A stretch of DNA of 7,727 nucleotides from Bacteroidota bacterium (GCA_018825925.1 JAHKAT010000161.1:1-7727), one strand, 5' to 3'. Positions 1 through 6,704 are shown, counted from the first letter of the stretch. The notes: generated by a model from the sequence alone, not told the origin. Numbers and translations: made by a program.

Positions 1-1
1 C

Positions 2-226
2 TCACTGACTGATTTTTGTATTGCAGAATTTTACGATGAAACTGACGGATTTTACTTCTTCAACAATCCAAAAGCAGAGAAATTAATTGATGACGCTGTT
101 AATTTTCATATGGAAGTGACTGGTGCAATATCAAAGGCAAAATCAAAATCAGATTTTAAACCAATTTATGCGACGATTGAAGCAAAACAAATTGAATATG
201 TTGACGCGTTGAATTCATTAGCATAA
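2..226 (+). CDS. C-terminal fragment of an unrecognised protein
   Basis: An open frame enters from the left edge and runs 74 codons to a TAA at 224-226; its start lies outside the window. The visible part is soluble and mixed charged, with no membrane segment. It has an aromatic-rich patch (FYDETDGFYFFNN, about residues 9-21), then a probably helical, Lys/Ala/Asp-rich stretch ending in LNSLA. I do not recognise the family and assign no function. Codon use and composition match the neighbouring genes, so it is probably a real native gene end rather than a chance frame. The next gene starts 61 bases later on the same strand with a possible promoter between them, so co-transcription is uncertain. 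Confidence 0.6.
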   Translation, partial: SLTDFCIAEFYDETDGFYFFNNPKAEKLIDDAVNFHMEVTGAISKAKSKSDFKPIYATIEAKQIEYVDALNSLA

Positions 227-231
227 TTTTT
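201..231 (+). promoter_or_regulatory. Possible promoter for the DASS transporter gene
   Basis: TTG at 201-203, a 20-base spacer and TAATTTTT at 224-231 resemble the Bacteroidota sigma-A pattern TTG-N19/20-TAnnTTTG, with the final G replaced by T. It overlaps the last codons of the upstream frame and would leave a leader of about 50 bases before the ATG at 288. This is a single-mismatch pattern match in AT-rich DNA, so it is only suggestive. Confidence 0.3.
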
Positions 232-287
232 TTTGAATAAAGAGAACTCTCCCTTATTTCTTCAGTCCATCATTTAACTAAAGACAA

Positions 288-1655
288 ATGAAGAAAATTT
301 CTATTCATATTTGGATTAGCTTTTTTGGGTTAATCTCTTTTTTGGGTGTTTATGGCCTCGAAAACACATTTGAAAATTCCATATTCCTTGGAGTTTTGAT
401 GATTTATTTATGGATTACAGAGGCTATACCAATATATGTAACGGCACTTTTGCCTTTCGTTTTAGGTGTACCATTTGGCATTTTAAGCACGACTCAATTG
501 GCCGCTGCTTATGGAGATAAGAATGTTTTCTTATTCTTGGGTGGCTTTCTTTTGGCTCTAGCCTTAGAAAAATGGCATGTTCACACTCAAGTGGCGCGTG
601 CAATAATTCATTCCGTTGGTTTTTCGAAACCTAGGTTGATATTAGGTTTCTTGGTCAGTACGGCCTTTCTCAGTATGTGGATTTCGAATACGGCGACTAC
701 CTTAATGATGCTTCCAATGGGCTTGGCTATTATTTCAGTTTTACCACGGAAGGATCAAAAAAGTAAATTCACTTTATATTTAATGCTTGCCATTGCTTAT
801 GGTGCTAGCGTAGGAGGAATGGCTACTTTGGTTGGTTCGCCGCCGAATATTCAAATGGCGGGCATTTTAAAACAAAACAATGGAATAACGGTAGATTTCA
901 TCAGTTGGTTTAAAGTAGGTTTTCCATTGGTTGTAATTTTGATAGGGTGCATTTACTTGTATTTCTATTTGATGTTAGGCAAAGCGGAGCGGAAAGAAAA
1001 CCCACAAGTTAATTTACCAAAACAACCCTGGACAACCAATCAACTAAGAACAATTGCAGTTTTTTCTTTAGTAGTAGTTTTATGGACGTTTAAAACATTC
1101 ATCGTGGATTGGTTTGGAATTCCATATGGTGACGAAAGTGCAGCGATACTTGGTAGTTTCCTTTTGTTTATAGTGCCAGGAAAAAATGAAAAGCGACTTT
1201 TAAATTGGTCGGATACAGAAAAGCTCCCGTGGGGAATTTTGATACTTTTTGGAGGTGGTTTGGCTTTAGCAGGTTGTTTGGAAACCAATGGTGTTATAGC
1301 TTATGTTAGTGAAATTTTAATGAATTTAAACGGCATACATTATTTTACCTTGCTTTTAATTCTGATTTCGATAGCCATTTTTGGAACTGAAATAATGTCC
1401 AATTTGGCTTTGGTAACTGTTTTTGTCCCTGTGATCGCGGCTTTTGCTGAGAATTCATCATATTCAGTTTTACAACTTTGTATCCCCGTAACTTTAGCTG
1501 CCAGTTGTGCATTTATGCTACCTGTTGGAACTCCTCCTAATGCTATTGTTTTTTCAAGTGGAAAAATAAAGATTAGGCAAATGGTAAAAGTGGGAATGGT
1601 GTTAAACCTTATGGCATTATTAATTATTACCATGGCGGCCTATTTCTTTATGTAA
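288..1655 (+). CDS. DASS/SLC13-family sodium-coupled anion transporter
   Basis: This 455-residue integral inner-membrane protein is very probably a Na+-coupled symporter for di- or tricarboxylates or a related anion (divalent anion:Na+ symporter family, which includes VcINDY, SdcS and mammalian NaDC/NaCT). It has about eleven hydrophobic segments and the two inverted repeats of the family. The first half has the SNT motif at residues 133-135 (MWISNTATT) followed by GSPPN at 183-187. The second half has the equivalent SNL at 371-373 (TEIMSNLALV) followed by GTPPN at 414-418. In characterised members these motifs, in the hairpin tips and unwound helices, bind two Na+ ions and the substrate carboxylates. 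The length is normal for a bacterial member. The ATG at 288 starts just before the first membrane helix and has no Shine-Dalgarno. The oddity is Leu373 where many relatives have Thr, so the substrate cannot be named; sulfate or an uncharacterised anion is possible. Confidence 0.88.
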   Translation: MKKISIHIWISFFGLISFLGVYGLENTFENSIFLGVLMIYLWITEAIPIYVTALLPFVLGVPFGILSTTQLAAAYGDKNVFLFLGGFLLALALEKWHVHTQVARAIIHSVGFSKPRLILGFLVSTAFLSMWISNTATTLMMLPMGLAIISVLPRKDQKSKFTLYLMLAIAYGASVGGMATLVGSPPNIQMAGILKQNNGITVDFISWFKVGFPLVVILIGCIYLYFYLMLGKAERKENPQVNLPKQPWTTNQLRTIAVFSLVVVLWTFKTFIVDWFGIPYGDESAAILGSFLLFIVPGKNEKRLLNWSDTEKLPWGILILFGGGLALAGCLETNGVIAYVSEILMNLNGIHYFTLLLILISIAIFGTEIMSNLALVTVFVPVIAAFAENSSYSVLQLCIPVTLAASCAFMLPVGTPPNAIVFSSGKIKIRQMVKVGMVLNLMALLIITMAAYFFM

Positions 1656-1692
1656 AAAATCTGAAAAAGCTTTTTTTACGTAAAGTAAGATG

Positions 1693-1700
1693 TAATTTTG
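1693..1700 (+). promoter_or_regulatory. -7 promoter element immediately before yaaA
   Basis: TAATTTTG is an exact match to the Bacteroidota -7 consensus TAnnTTTG. The expected -33 position (1671-1673) reads TTT instead of TTG. The element ends only four bases before the yaaA ATG at 1705, so a start at the usual distance would fall at or next to the ATG and give a leaderless or nearly leaderless mRNA. Chance occurrence in AT-rich sequence is possible. Confidence 0.4.
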
Positions 1701-1704
1701 AATT

Positions 1705-2469
1705 ATGAAAATCATCATTTCTCCTGCGAAAAGCATACAAATTCGCCCTATTGAAACCATCGAAAAAGCCAGTGAACCACTTTTTGAAAAGGAAACGGCT
1801 CAGTTGGTGAAAAAGCTTCAAAAATTATCGACCAAAAAGCTTGTTTCGATGATGCACGTTTCGACTGATATTGCCGATTTAAATGTGGAGCGATATAGAA
1901 ATTGGGATTTTAGTCTTGGGGAATCGAAATCTAAAAACCCAGCCATTTCAAGTTTTACAGGAGAGGTTTATAGAGGGTTGGATGCGGATTCCTTGTCGGA
2001 AGAAGGCATGCAATTTGCACAAGAAAATTTACGTATTTTATCTGGACTTTTCGGCTTGTTACGACCTTTTGATTTGATGCAGCCTTACCGATTAGAAATG
2101 GGGACATCGTGGGCGGTAACGCCAAAGACCAAGAATTTATATCAATTTTGGGGAAATAAAATCGCACTTCAACTGAGTTCAGAAATGATGAAAGACGAAG
2201 TGTTAATCAATTTAGCATCTACGGAATATTTTAAAGCTATTGATTTAAAGAGCTTAAAAAGACAAATGATAACGCCTGTGTTTAAAGAGCTGAAAAACGG
2301 TGAATATAAGGTGGTTATGACCTATGCTAAGAATGCTAGAGGGAAAATGACACGTTATATTGTAGAAAATAAATTGGAACATCCGGAAGAGATAAAAGGG
2401 TTTGATTTGGATGGTTATCGCTTTCATGAGGCCTTGAGCTCTGAATCTGAATGGGTTTTTACGAGATGA
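1705..2469 (+). CDS. yaaA: Peroxide stress protein YaaA (UPF0246/DUF328)
   Basis: A 254-residue cytoplasmic protein, close to the ~258 residues of E. coli YaaA. In E. coli it lowers free intracellular iron during H2O2 stress and so limits Fenton damage; structural work on the family describes a DNA-binding-type fold. Family signatures run the whole length: N-terminal MKIIISPAKS (1-10), FTGEVYRGLDA (84-94), the long conserved block LSGLFGLLRPFDLMQPYRLE (112-131) followed by MGT, NLASTEYF (169-176), KNARG (209-213) and the C-terminal FDLDGYRF (233-240). The ATG at 1705 gives the conserved N terminus exactly. It lies 49 bases after the transporter gene and converges on the antiterminator gene across a 233-base gap. 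A -7 element sits four bases upstream. No OxyR-type site is evident to me, so peroxide control is not shown here. Confidence 0.95.
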   Translation: MKIIISPAKSIQIRPIETIEKASEPLFEKETAQLVKKLQKLSTKKLVSMMHVSTDIADLNVERYRNWDFSLGESKSKNPAISSFTGEVYRGLDADSLSEEGMQFAQENLRILSGLFGLLRPFDLMQPYRLEMGTSWAVTPKTKNLYQFWGNKIALQLSSEMMKDEVLINLASTEYFKAIDLKSLKRQMITPVFKELKNGEYKVVMTYAKNARGKMTRYIVENKLEHPEEIKGFDLDGYRFHEALSSESEWVFTR

Positions 2470-2477
2470 TTTATTGT

Positions 2478-2565
2478 TAGGAGTTCAATAATAGAATAGT
2501 TAACTGTAATATTATCAGTTATATAAGTGTTGAATAATCGATTTAATCGGCTCTGGGATTCCAAG
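2478..2565 (+). repeat. Tandem intergenic element, copy 1 (candidate structured RNA)
   Basis: First of two diverged copies of an ~88-base element spaced exactly 118 bases apart (2478-2565 and 2596-2683). My ungapped alignment gives 21/26 matches over the 5' part (2478-2503), only 5/19 in the middle, and 30/43 over the 3' part (2523-2565). This copy can fold as + strand RNA. A closing helix pairs 2480-2486 (GGAGTTC) with 2556-2562 (GGATTCC), seven pairs including two G-U. An inner hairpin pairs 2538-2542 with 2546-2550. This copy alone also has TAACTG (2501-2506) facing CAGTTA (2516-2521). It has no coding potential that I trust. It could be a small RNA, a yaaA 3' UTR element or a protein-binding repeat; no promoter was found for it. 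Confidence 0.55.
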
Positions 2566-2595
2566 TTGAAGTTTGAATGAGTGTTTTTGGAAATG

Positions 2596-2683
2596 TAGGA
2601 TTTCAATAGTAGAATTTATAATCATTTAAAATACAGACTAATAATCGTTGATTAACCGTTAAAAACGGCTAAAGGAATCCAAT
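2596..2683 (+). repeat. Tandem intergenic element, copy 2 (candidate structured RNA)
   Basis: Second copy, 118 bases downstream of the first and ending 19 bases before the end of the antiterminator gene. The closing helix is kept: 2598-2604 (GGATTTC) pairs with 2674-2680 (GGAATCC), and the G-U pair 2483/2559 of copy 1 is replaced by T-A at 2601/2677. The inner hairpin is also kept: 2656-2660 (CCGTT) pairs with 2664-2668 (AACGG) around an AAA loop. Relative to copy 1 there is one A-T to T-A exchange and one U-G to C-G change. The G-U pairs would be A-C mismatches in an RNA from the minus strand, so + strand transcription fits better. The middle of the element has diverged and its hairpin is not kept. 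Confidence 0.55.
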
Positions 2684-2702
2684 AGATAATTCATCGGGCC
2701 GA

Positions 2703-3230
2703 CTAAAGTTTTTTCACAGGTTTAATCTTCGCATTACCGATTTCAATCAAAACTCCTTGCGCAATAGCCTTAACTTCCAGCAGTAACTTACCTTTTCCGT
2801 TGTGGTGAACTAATTTCGCGTCAAAACCCTTAAAAGGTCCACTGGTGATTTTCACCTCCTGTCCCTCATATAATTCTGAATCAACGACCTCTAGTTCTTG
2901 TGAATCATCCAAAGCATGATTGATCATTTTTACGTCTAGTCGACTTAAAGTAGCATATTTGCCTGCAAAATAAAGGAAACGAACGGCTCCCGCACTGTTT
3001 AGTATTTGATAACGGTTGGATTCATTCATTTGAACAAAAAGGTAGCCAGGAAACAAAACTGTTTCTACATTTTTCCACCTATCACTCCATTTTTTTCGTT
3101 CAATACGAGTAGGTAAATAATAATCTATTTTGTGTTTTTCAAGTTGATCAGCAAGCTTTTTTTCAAATCTCGAGCGGGTGCAAAGTACGTACCAACTGTC
3201 GTCGTCCGGATTGAACTTTAATTCTTCCAT
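2703..3230 (-). CDS. NusG-paralog transcription antiterminator (UpxY/RfaH-like)
   Basis: A 175-residue cytoplasmic protein with the NusG plan. The N-terminal NGN domain covers residues ~12-110, starting with WYVLCTRSRFEKKLADQL and containing the signature FPGYLFVQ (60-67). A linker follows, then a C-terminal KOW-type domain (~121-165) with EGQEVKITSGPFKGFDAKL. NGN domains bind the RNA polymerase clamp and suppress pausing. Specialised paralogs such as RfaH and Bacteroides UpxY act on particular operons, often exopolysaccharide clusters. The length fits a UpxY-type paralog, and housekeeping nusG normally sits with secE and rplK, which are absent here. The ATG at 3228-3230 follows the mtaB stop after one base, so the two genes are surely co-transcribed and probably translationally coupled. 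No polysaccharide gene follows; the next gene is convergent yaaA. Its target operon is therefore not visible. Confidence 0.9.
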   Translation of the reverse strand: MEELKFNPDDDSWYVLCTRSRFEKKLADQLEKHKIDYYLPTRIERKKWSDRWKNVETVLFPGYLFVQMNESNRYQILNSAGAVRFLYFAGKYATLSRLDVKMINHALDDSQELEVVDSELYEGQEVKITSGPFKGFDAKLVHHNGKGKLLLEVKAIAQGVLIEIGNAKIKPVKKL

Positions 3231-3231
3231 T

Positions 3232-4557
3232 TTAAGATTTTGCTAATTCCTCAATTAATTCAGCTTTCATTACTTGATCGCGATCTATTTCTGTCAATTG
3301 AATTTTCTGAAAAGTGTTGACCCAACTTGAATTAAATGGCATTTTCACTTTGATGTAATTCTCGGTAAACCCAAACATCATCCCATTTTCTTCATCGGCC
3401 TCAAACAAAACTGTTTTGAATTTTCCTACTTGTGTTTCGTAAAAGGCTCTTTTCTTTTTGTCCGATAGAATATGAAGCATTTGACTTCTTTCTTTTCTTA
3501 CAGACATAGGAACCGCTTCTCCAAGCTTCATCGCTGATGTATTTACTCGCTCCGAATAAGTGAAAACGTGGAGGTAACTCACCTCTAAATCCTTTAAAAA
3601 ATCGATGGTTTCCATAAATTCCGCATCTGTTTCACCGGGAAAACCAACTATAACATCTACCCCTATACAGCAATCAGGGTTTAGTTGTTTGATATAGGCA
3701 ACACGCTCGGCATATAATTCGCGTTCGTATTTTCTTCGCATGGTTTGCAGTACTCGGTTACTTCCTGATTGCAATGGAATGTGAAAGTGAGGTACAAATT
3801 TTTTAGAATCACTCAAGCTGAAATGAATGATCTCATTGCTCAATAAATTAGGCTCTATGGAGGAGATTCGATATCTTTCAATACCTTCTACTTGGTCTAG
3901 TTGACGTATTAATCCTTCAAAGTTTTCAGCTCCACCTTGACCAAAATCACCAATGTTTACGCCTGTTAAAACAACTTCTTTTATGTTTGTTTTGGCTATT
4001 TTTTCGGCTTCTAAAACAGTTGCTTCTATAGATGCATTCCTACTTTTCCCTCTCGCCAAAGGTATGGTACAAAAGGTGCAAAAATAATCGCATCCGTCTT
4101 GAATTTTCAAGAAAGAACGCGTACGATCTCCAATGGAAAATGCAGGCACGAACTCCGTGGTTGCTTTTATGTTTTCGAATGCCAAGATGGCCTCCTTTTC
4201 TTGTTTTTCTTCTAATTTTTCAAGATGTTCCAGAATATTAAACTTCTCGTTGGCTCCTAAAACAAGATCGACACCCGGTATTTTTCCAATTTCTTCTGGT
4301 TTCAATTGTGCGAAACATCCCACGATGCAAACAAAGGCCTCAGGGTTTATCTTGAGAGCTTTTTTTACCAATTGTTTGCATTTTTTATCTGCATTTTCTG
4401 TAACCGAACAGGTGTTGATTACATAAATATCGGGGCGGTCTTCAAAATCTACTTTTGCCATCCCCGATTCTTCAAAAAGACGAGAGATAGTGGATGTTTC
4501 TGAGAAATTCAGTTTGCAACCTAGGGTGTAGAATGCGACTTTTTTGTATTGTATCAT
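3232..4557 (-). CDS. mtaB: tRNA (t6A37-C2) methylthiotransferase MtaB
   Basis: A 441-residue radical-SAM enzyme that adds a methylthio group to t6A at position 37 of certain ANN-decoding tRNAs, giving ms2t6A, which stabilises codon-anticodon pairing. The N-terminal UPF0004 domain has its three cluster cysteines in context: C14 (YTLGCKLNFSE), C50 (NTCSVTENADKKC) and C81 (VGCFAQ). The radical-SAM CxxxCxxC motif is C156, C160 and C163 (DGCDYFCTFC), followed by PLARGKSRN. A TRAM-like domain occupies about residues 375-436. The TLGCKLNFSE opening and overall size point to MtaB rather than MiaB or RimO. The ATG at 4555-4557 lies about 13 bases after the predicted transcription start of a promoter at 4575-4605. 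It is the first gene of an operon with the antiterminator and diverges from the peptidase gene. All catalytic cysteines are present. Confidence 0.95.
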   Translation of the reverse strand: MIQYKKVAFYTLGCKLNFSETSTISRLFEESGMAKVDFEDRPDIYVINTCSVTENADKKCKQLVKKALKINPEAFVCIVGCFAQLKPEEIGKIPGVDLVLGANEKFNILEHLEKLEEKQEKEAILAFENIKATTEFVPAFSIGDRTRSFLKIQDGCDYFCTFCTIPLARGKSRNASIEATVLEAEKIAKTNIKEVVLTGVNIGDFGQGGAENFEGLIRQLDQVEGIERYRISSIEPNLLSNEIIHFSLSDSKKFVPHFHIPLQSGSNRVLQTMRRKYERELYAERVAYIKQLNPDCCIGVDVIVGFPGETDAEFMETIDFLKDLEVSYLHVFTYSERVNTSAMKLGEAVPMSVRKERSQMLHILSDKKKRAFYETQVGKFKTVLFEADEENGMMFGFTENYIKVKMPFNSSWVNTFQKIQLTEIDRDQVMKAELIEELAKS

Positions 4558-4574
4558 TTTTGGAAAATCGATTG

Positions 4575-4605
4575 CAAAGGTACATGGAATCTAGGTAGTA
4601 GACAA
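4575..4605 (-). promoter_or_regulatory. Promoter of the mtaB-antiterminator operon
   Basis: On the minus strand, TTG (4605-4603), a 20-base spacer and TACCTTTG (4582-4575) match the Bacteroidota promoter pattern with an exact -7 element. Transcription would start near 4570, leaving a leader of about 13 bases before the mtaB ATG at 4557. It lies in the 104-base gap between divergent genes, where a promoter is expected. Confidence 0.6.
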
Positions 4606-4632
4606 ATTCCAATTTAATTAAAGGGGTTTTAG

Positions 4633-4640
4633 TATTTTTA
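4633..4640 (+). promoter_or_regulatory. Weak -7-like element before the peptidase gene
   Basis: TATTTTTA differs from TAnnTTTG only in the last base. No TTG lies 19-20 bases upstream. Position and direction suit the peptidase-cdd unit, with a start near 4644 and a leader of under 20 bases, but the match is poor. The true promoter of this unit is not certain. Confidence 0.25.
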
Positions 4641-4661
4641 GATGGAAAAATCAAAAAAGGA

Positions 4662-6224
4662 ATGCCGATTCGAATGGTAAAAGACGATCCAAATGGGTCG
4701 CAAAAATCCTCTGGTAACAGAAGATCTAGCAGAAATAGCAATCGGTCTGGTGCAAGTGGTGCTGGAGGTAATATTGGAAACCTAATTGGCGTTTTTCTCC
4801 CTTTTCTTTTAAAGCGGCCTAAGCTTTTAATTGCTTTAATGGTCATTGCAATTGCGGGATATTTTTATTTAAATCGTTCTTCTAGTGGGGAATCGGTCCA
4901 AAATGCTTTTAGCCAATTTGTAAGAGGAGGGGAGCTGGATAAGAATATTTATGAAGAGTCTGAAATTTATGAGGCTTTGGCTGACAATAAAAAAAAACCA
5001 TTACCAGAGAAAGTATCCTTGCAAGAATTTTGTCCCACCCCTTTAAACCAAGGAAAGCAGGGGAGTTGCGTTGCCTGGGCAAGTGCCTATGCTGCTCGTA
5101 CGATTTTGGAAGCTAGAAAAACGGGTAAAGAACCTAATTCAATTCGTTTTAGCCCCTCGTTTTTATACAATCAGATTGCGCTAAAAGACTGTCAGGGCTC
5201 TTATGTGAAATACGCAATGGACAACATGATGCAAAAAGGTGGTGTACCCTTCTCGGATTTTGCGTACGACGATTCTGATTGTTCCCGAACTGCATCTGCC
5301 TCGCTTAAACAAAAAGCAACTCAGTTTAAAATCAAAGGTTTTCAGAGATTAACAGAGGAAAAAAGAGGCAAGAACTATGAAATATTAGCAATGAAACAAA
5401 ATTTGGCAAAAGGTTCACCTGTAGTCATTGGGATGATGGTTGGTGGGTCCTTTATGTCCAATATGTTGAACAGAGATACATGGTTTCCGATCGATTCAGA
5501 TTATGATAAAAATGGATTTGGTGGTCATGCTATGTGCGTGGTTGGTTACGACGATTATTGGGAAGGAGGCTCTTTTTTATTAATGAATTCCTGGGGTAAA
5601 GAGTGGGGTAAAGGTGGTTTCGCATGGATTCGTTATTCCGACTTTAGAGATTTTAATGTGGAAGCCTATGGTTTGTATCCAATGGGCAATGCCAAAGAAG
5701 AAAAGGTAGATTTGTTTAAAGGAACTTTTGGCCTCGAATTGAATTCTGGAAAAAAATCAATTGCTTTAGTTCAAACTTCTGAAAACACCTTTGAAAGTGC
5801 CATGAAACTTTCTTCGACGGATAAATTCAAAGTAGAATTCACCAATAACTCGGCTTGTTACACTTATTTGTTTGGCGAAGAAAAAGATTTAAGCTCTTAT
5901 GTACTTTTCCCTTATACCCCAAAACATTCGCCTTATTGTGGAATTACTGGAACTCGCTTGTTCCCTCGCGACTATTCCATGGTTCCAGATAAAATTGGCA
6001 ACCGAGATCGGATAGCAGTAGTAATATCTTTTGAACCCTTGGATTATGATGCAATAAATAAAAAAATAAATACTTCAAATGGTGCTAGTTATGAACAAAA
6101 ATTAAAGGATGCACTTAGTTCTGATCAAACGGTAATATTCAAACAATCAGGAAGTTCGATATCCTTTGCTCAATCAATTACAAAGTTAAACCCAATCTAT
6201 TTCGTGATCGAAATAAAAAAATAA
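4662..6224 (+). CDS. Membrane-anchored papain-like (C1) cysteine peptidase with DUF4384-like C-terminal domain
   Basis: A 520-residue protein. Residues 1-36 are a basic, Ser/Gly/Asn-rich tail. Two hydrophobic stretches follow, 39-50 (short) and 54-70 (a convincing membrane helix), separated by KRPK. The peptidase domain spans about 115-340 with a complete papain-type active site: oxyanion Gln130, nucleophile Cys136 (NQGKQGSCVAWA), His289 (GGHAMCVVGY) and Asn309 (MNSWGKEWGKGGFAWI). No Cys-rich propeptide is evident. The C-terminal part (~355-460) has features I associate with DUF4384-like domains: FKVEFTNNSACYTYLF, VLFPY and GTRLFPRDYSMVPDKIGN. Such domains accompany peptidase or caspase modules in several bacteria. 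Whether the catalytic part is periplasmic (one membrane span) or cytoplasmic (two) cannot be decided. The ATG at 4662 is used, but an in-frame ATG at 4674 (Met5) is possible. It is co-transcribed with cdd, two bases downstream. The substrate is unknown. Confidence 0.85.
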   Translation: MPIRMVKDDPNGSQKSSGNRRSSRNSNRSGASGAGGNIGNLIGVFLPFLLKRPKLLIALMVIAIAGYFYLNRSSSGESVQNAFSQFVRGGELDKNIYEESEIYEALADNKKKPLPEKVSLQEFCPTPLNQGKQGSCVAWASAYAARTILEARKTGKEPNSIRFSPSFLYNQIALKDCQGSYVKYAMDNMMQKGGVPFSDFAYDDSDCSRTASASLKQKATQFKIKGFQRLTEEKRGKNYEILAMKQNLAKGSPVVIGMMVGGSFMSNMLNRDTWFPIDSDYDKNGFGGHAMCVVGYDDYWEGGSFLLMNSWGKEWGKGGFAWIRYSDFRDFNVEAYGLYPMGNAKEEKVDLFKGTFGLELNSGKKSIALVQTSENTFESAMKLSSTDKFKVEFTNNSACYTYLFGEEKDLSSYVLFPYTPKHSPYCGITGTRLFPRDYSMVPDKIGNRDRIAVVISFEPLDYDAINKKINTSNGASYEQKLKDALSSDQTVIFKQSGSSISFAQSITKLNPIYFVIEIKK

Positions 6225-6226
6225 AA

Positions 6227-6697
6227 ATGCAACAGACCAAAACCATTCAATATCAAGTTCTTGATAGTCTTCAAGAGCTAAGTGTAGACGAACAAAAACA
6301 CATTCAAAACGCTCAGGCACAAACACAAAATGCTTATGCACCTTATAGTAATTTTAAAGTTGGAGCGATTGTGGTGCTCGAAGATGGTAGCCACGTAATT
6401 GGAAGTAATCAAGAAAATCGCGCGTACCCTTCTGGCCTTTGCGCCGAAAGAGTGGCACTATTTGCTGTGGGGGCTCAACATTCAGATAAAAAAATAAAAA
6501 GTATTTATATAGCAGCCAAAGGGGATTTGATTGAGAAAGACGAGATGTTGTCGCCCTGTGGTGCATGTAGACAAGTGTTGCTAGAGAGTCAATTACGACA
6601 ATATTTGCCAATAAAAATTTATTTAATAGGAATGAATGGCAAAATATCGATCTTCGATTCAGTGCACGATTTGTTACCTTTTGCCTTCGGAATGTGA
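6227..6697 (+). CDS. cdd: Cytidine deaminase
   Basis: A 156-residue cytoplasmic zinc enzyme of pyrimidine salvage that converts cytidine and deoxycytidine to uridine and deoxyuridine. The family motifs are intact: AYAPYSNFKVGA (36-47), the substrate-binding NQENRAYPSG, the zinc-ligand and catalytic site C72-A-E74 (LCAERVALF), and PCGACRQ (110-116), where C111 and C114 complete the zinc site. Three Cys ligands and this length fit the small homotetrameric class, as in B. subtilis. It begins two bases after the stop of the peptidase gene with no promoter between them, so it is the second gene of that operon. It has an extra N-terminal segment of ~25 residues before the core. A 53-base gap with a promoter separates it from clpS. 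Confidence 0.95.
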   Translation: MQQTKTIQYQVLDSLQELSVDEQKHIQNAQAQTQNAYAPYSNFKVGAIVVLEDGSHVIGSNQENRAYPSGLCAERVALFAVGAQHSDKKIKSIYIAAKGDLIEKDEMLSPCGACRQVLLESQLRQYLPIKIYLIGMNGKISIFDSVHDLLPFAFGM

Positions 6698-6704
6698 TAT
6701 TTTT

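Noticed and set aside
1040..1633. Two minus-strand frames (1040-1288 and 1340-1633) inside the transporter gene
   Set aside because: They are antisense to a transporter with intact family motifs and show no recognisable features of their own.
1650..1681. A/T-only inverted repeat at the transporter stop codon, GTAAAAAA (1652-1659) facing TTTTTTAC (1672-1679), as a terminator
   Set aside because: The stem has only one G-C pair and a 12-base loop, and such runs are common in this AT-rich DNA. It is not a convincing terminator.
2424..2606. Minus-strand 60-codon frame across the yaaA end and tandem copy 1
   Set aside because: It has no family features and overlaps the conserved yaaA C terminus. 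The second copy of the tandem element does not preserve the frame, so it is not a gene.
4472..4846. Minus-strand 124-codon frame across the mtaB/peptidase divergent region
   Set aside because: It overlaps the start of mtaB and the peptidase N terminus in other frames, and its Leu/Pro-rich text looks like the reverse reading of the Ser/Arg/Gly-rich peptidase tail. It is a shadow.
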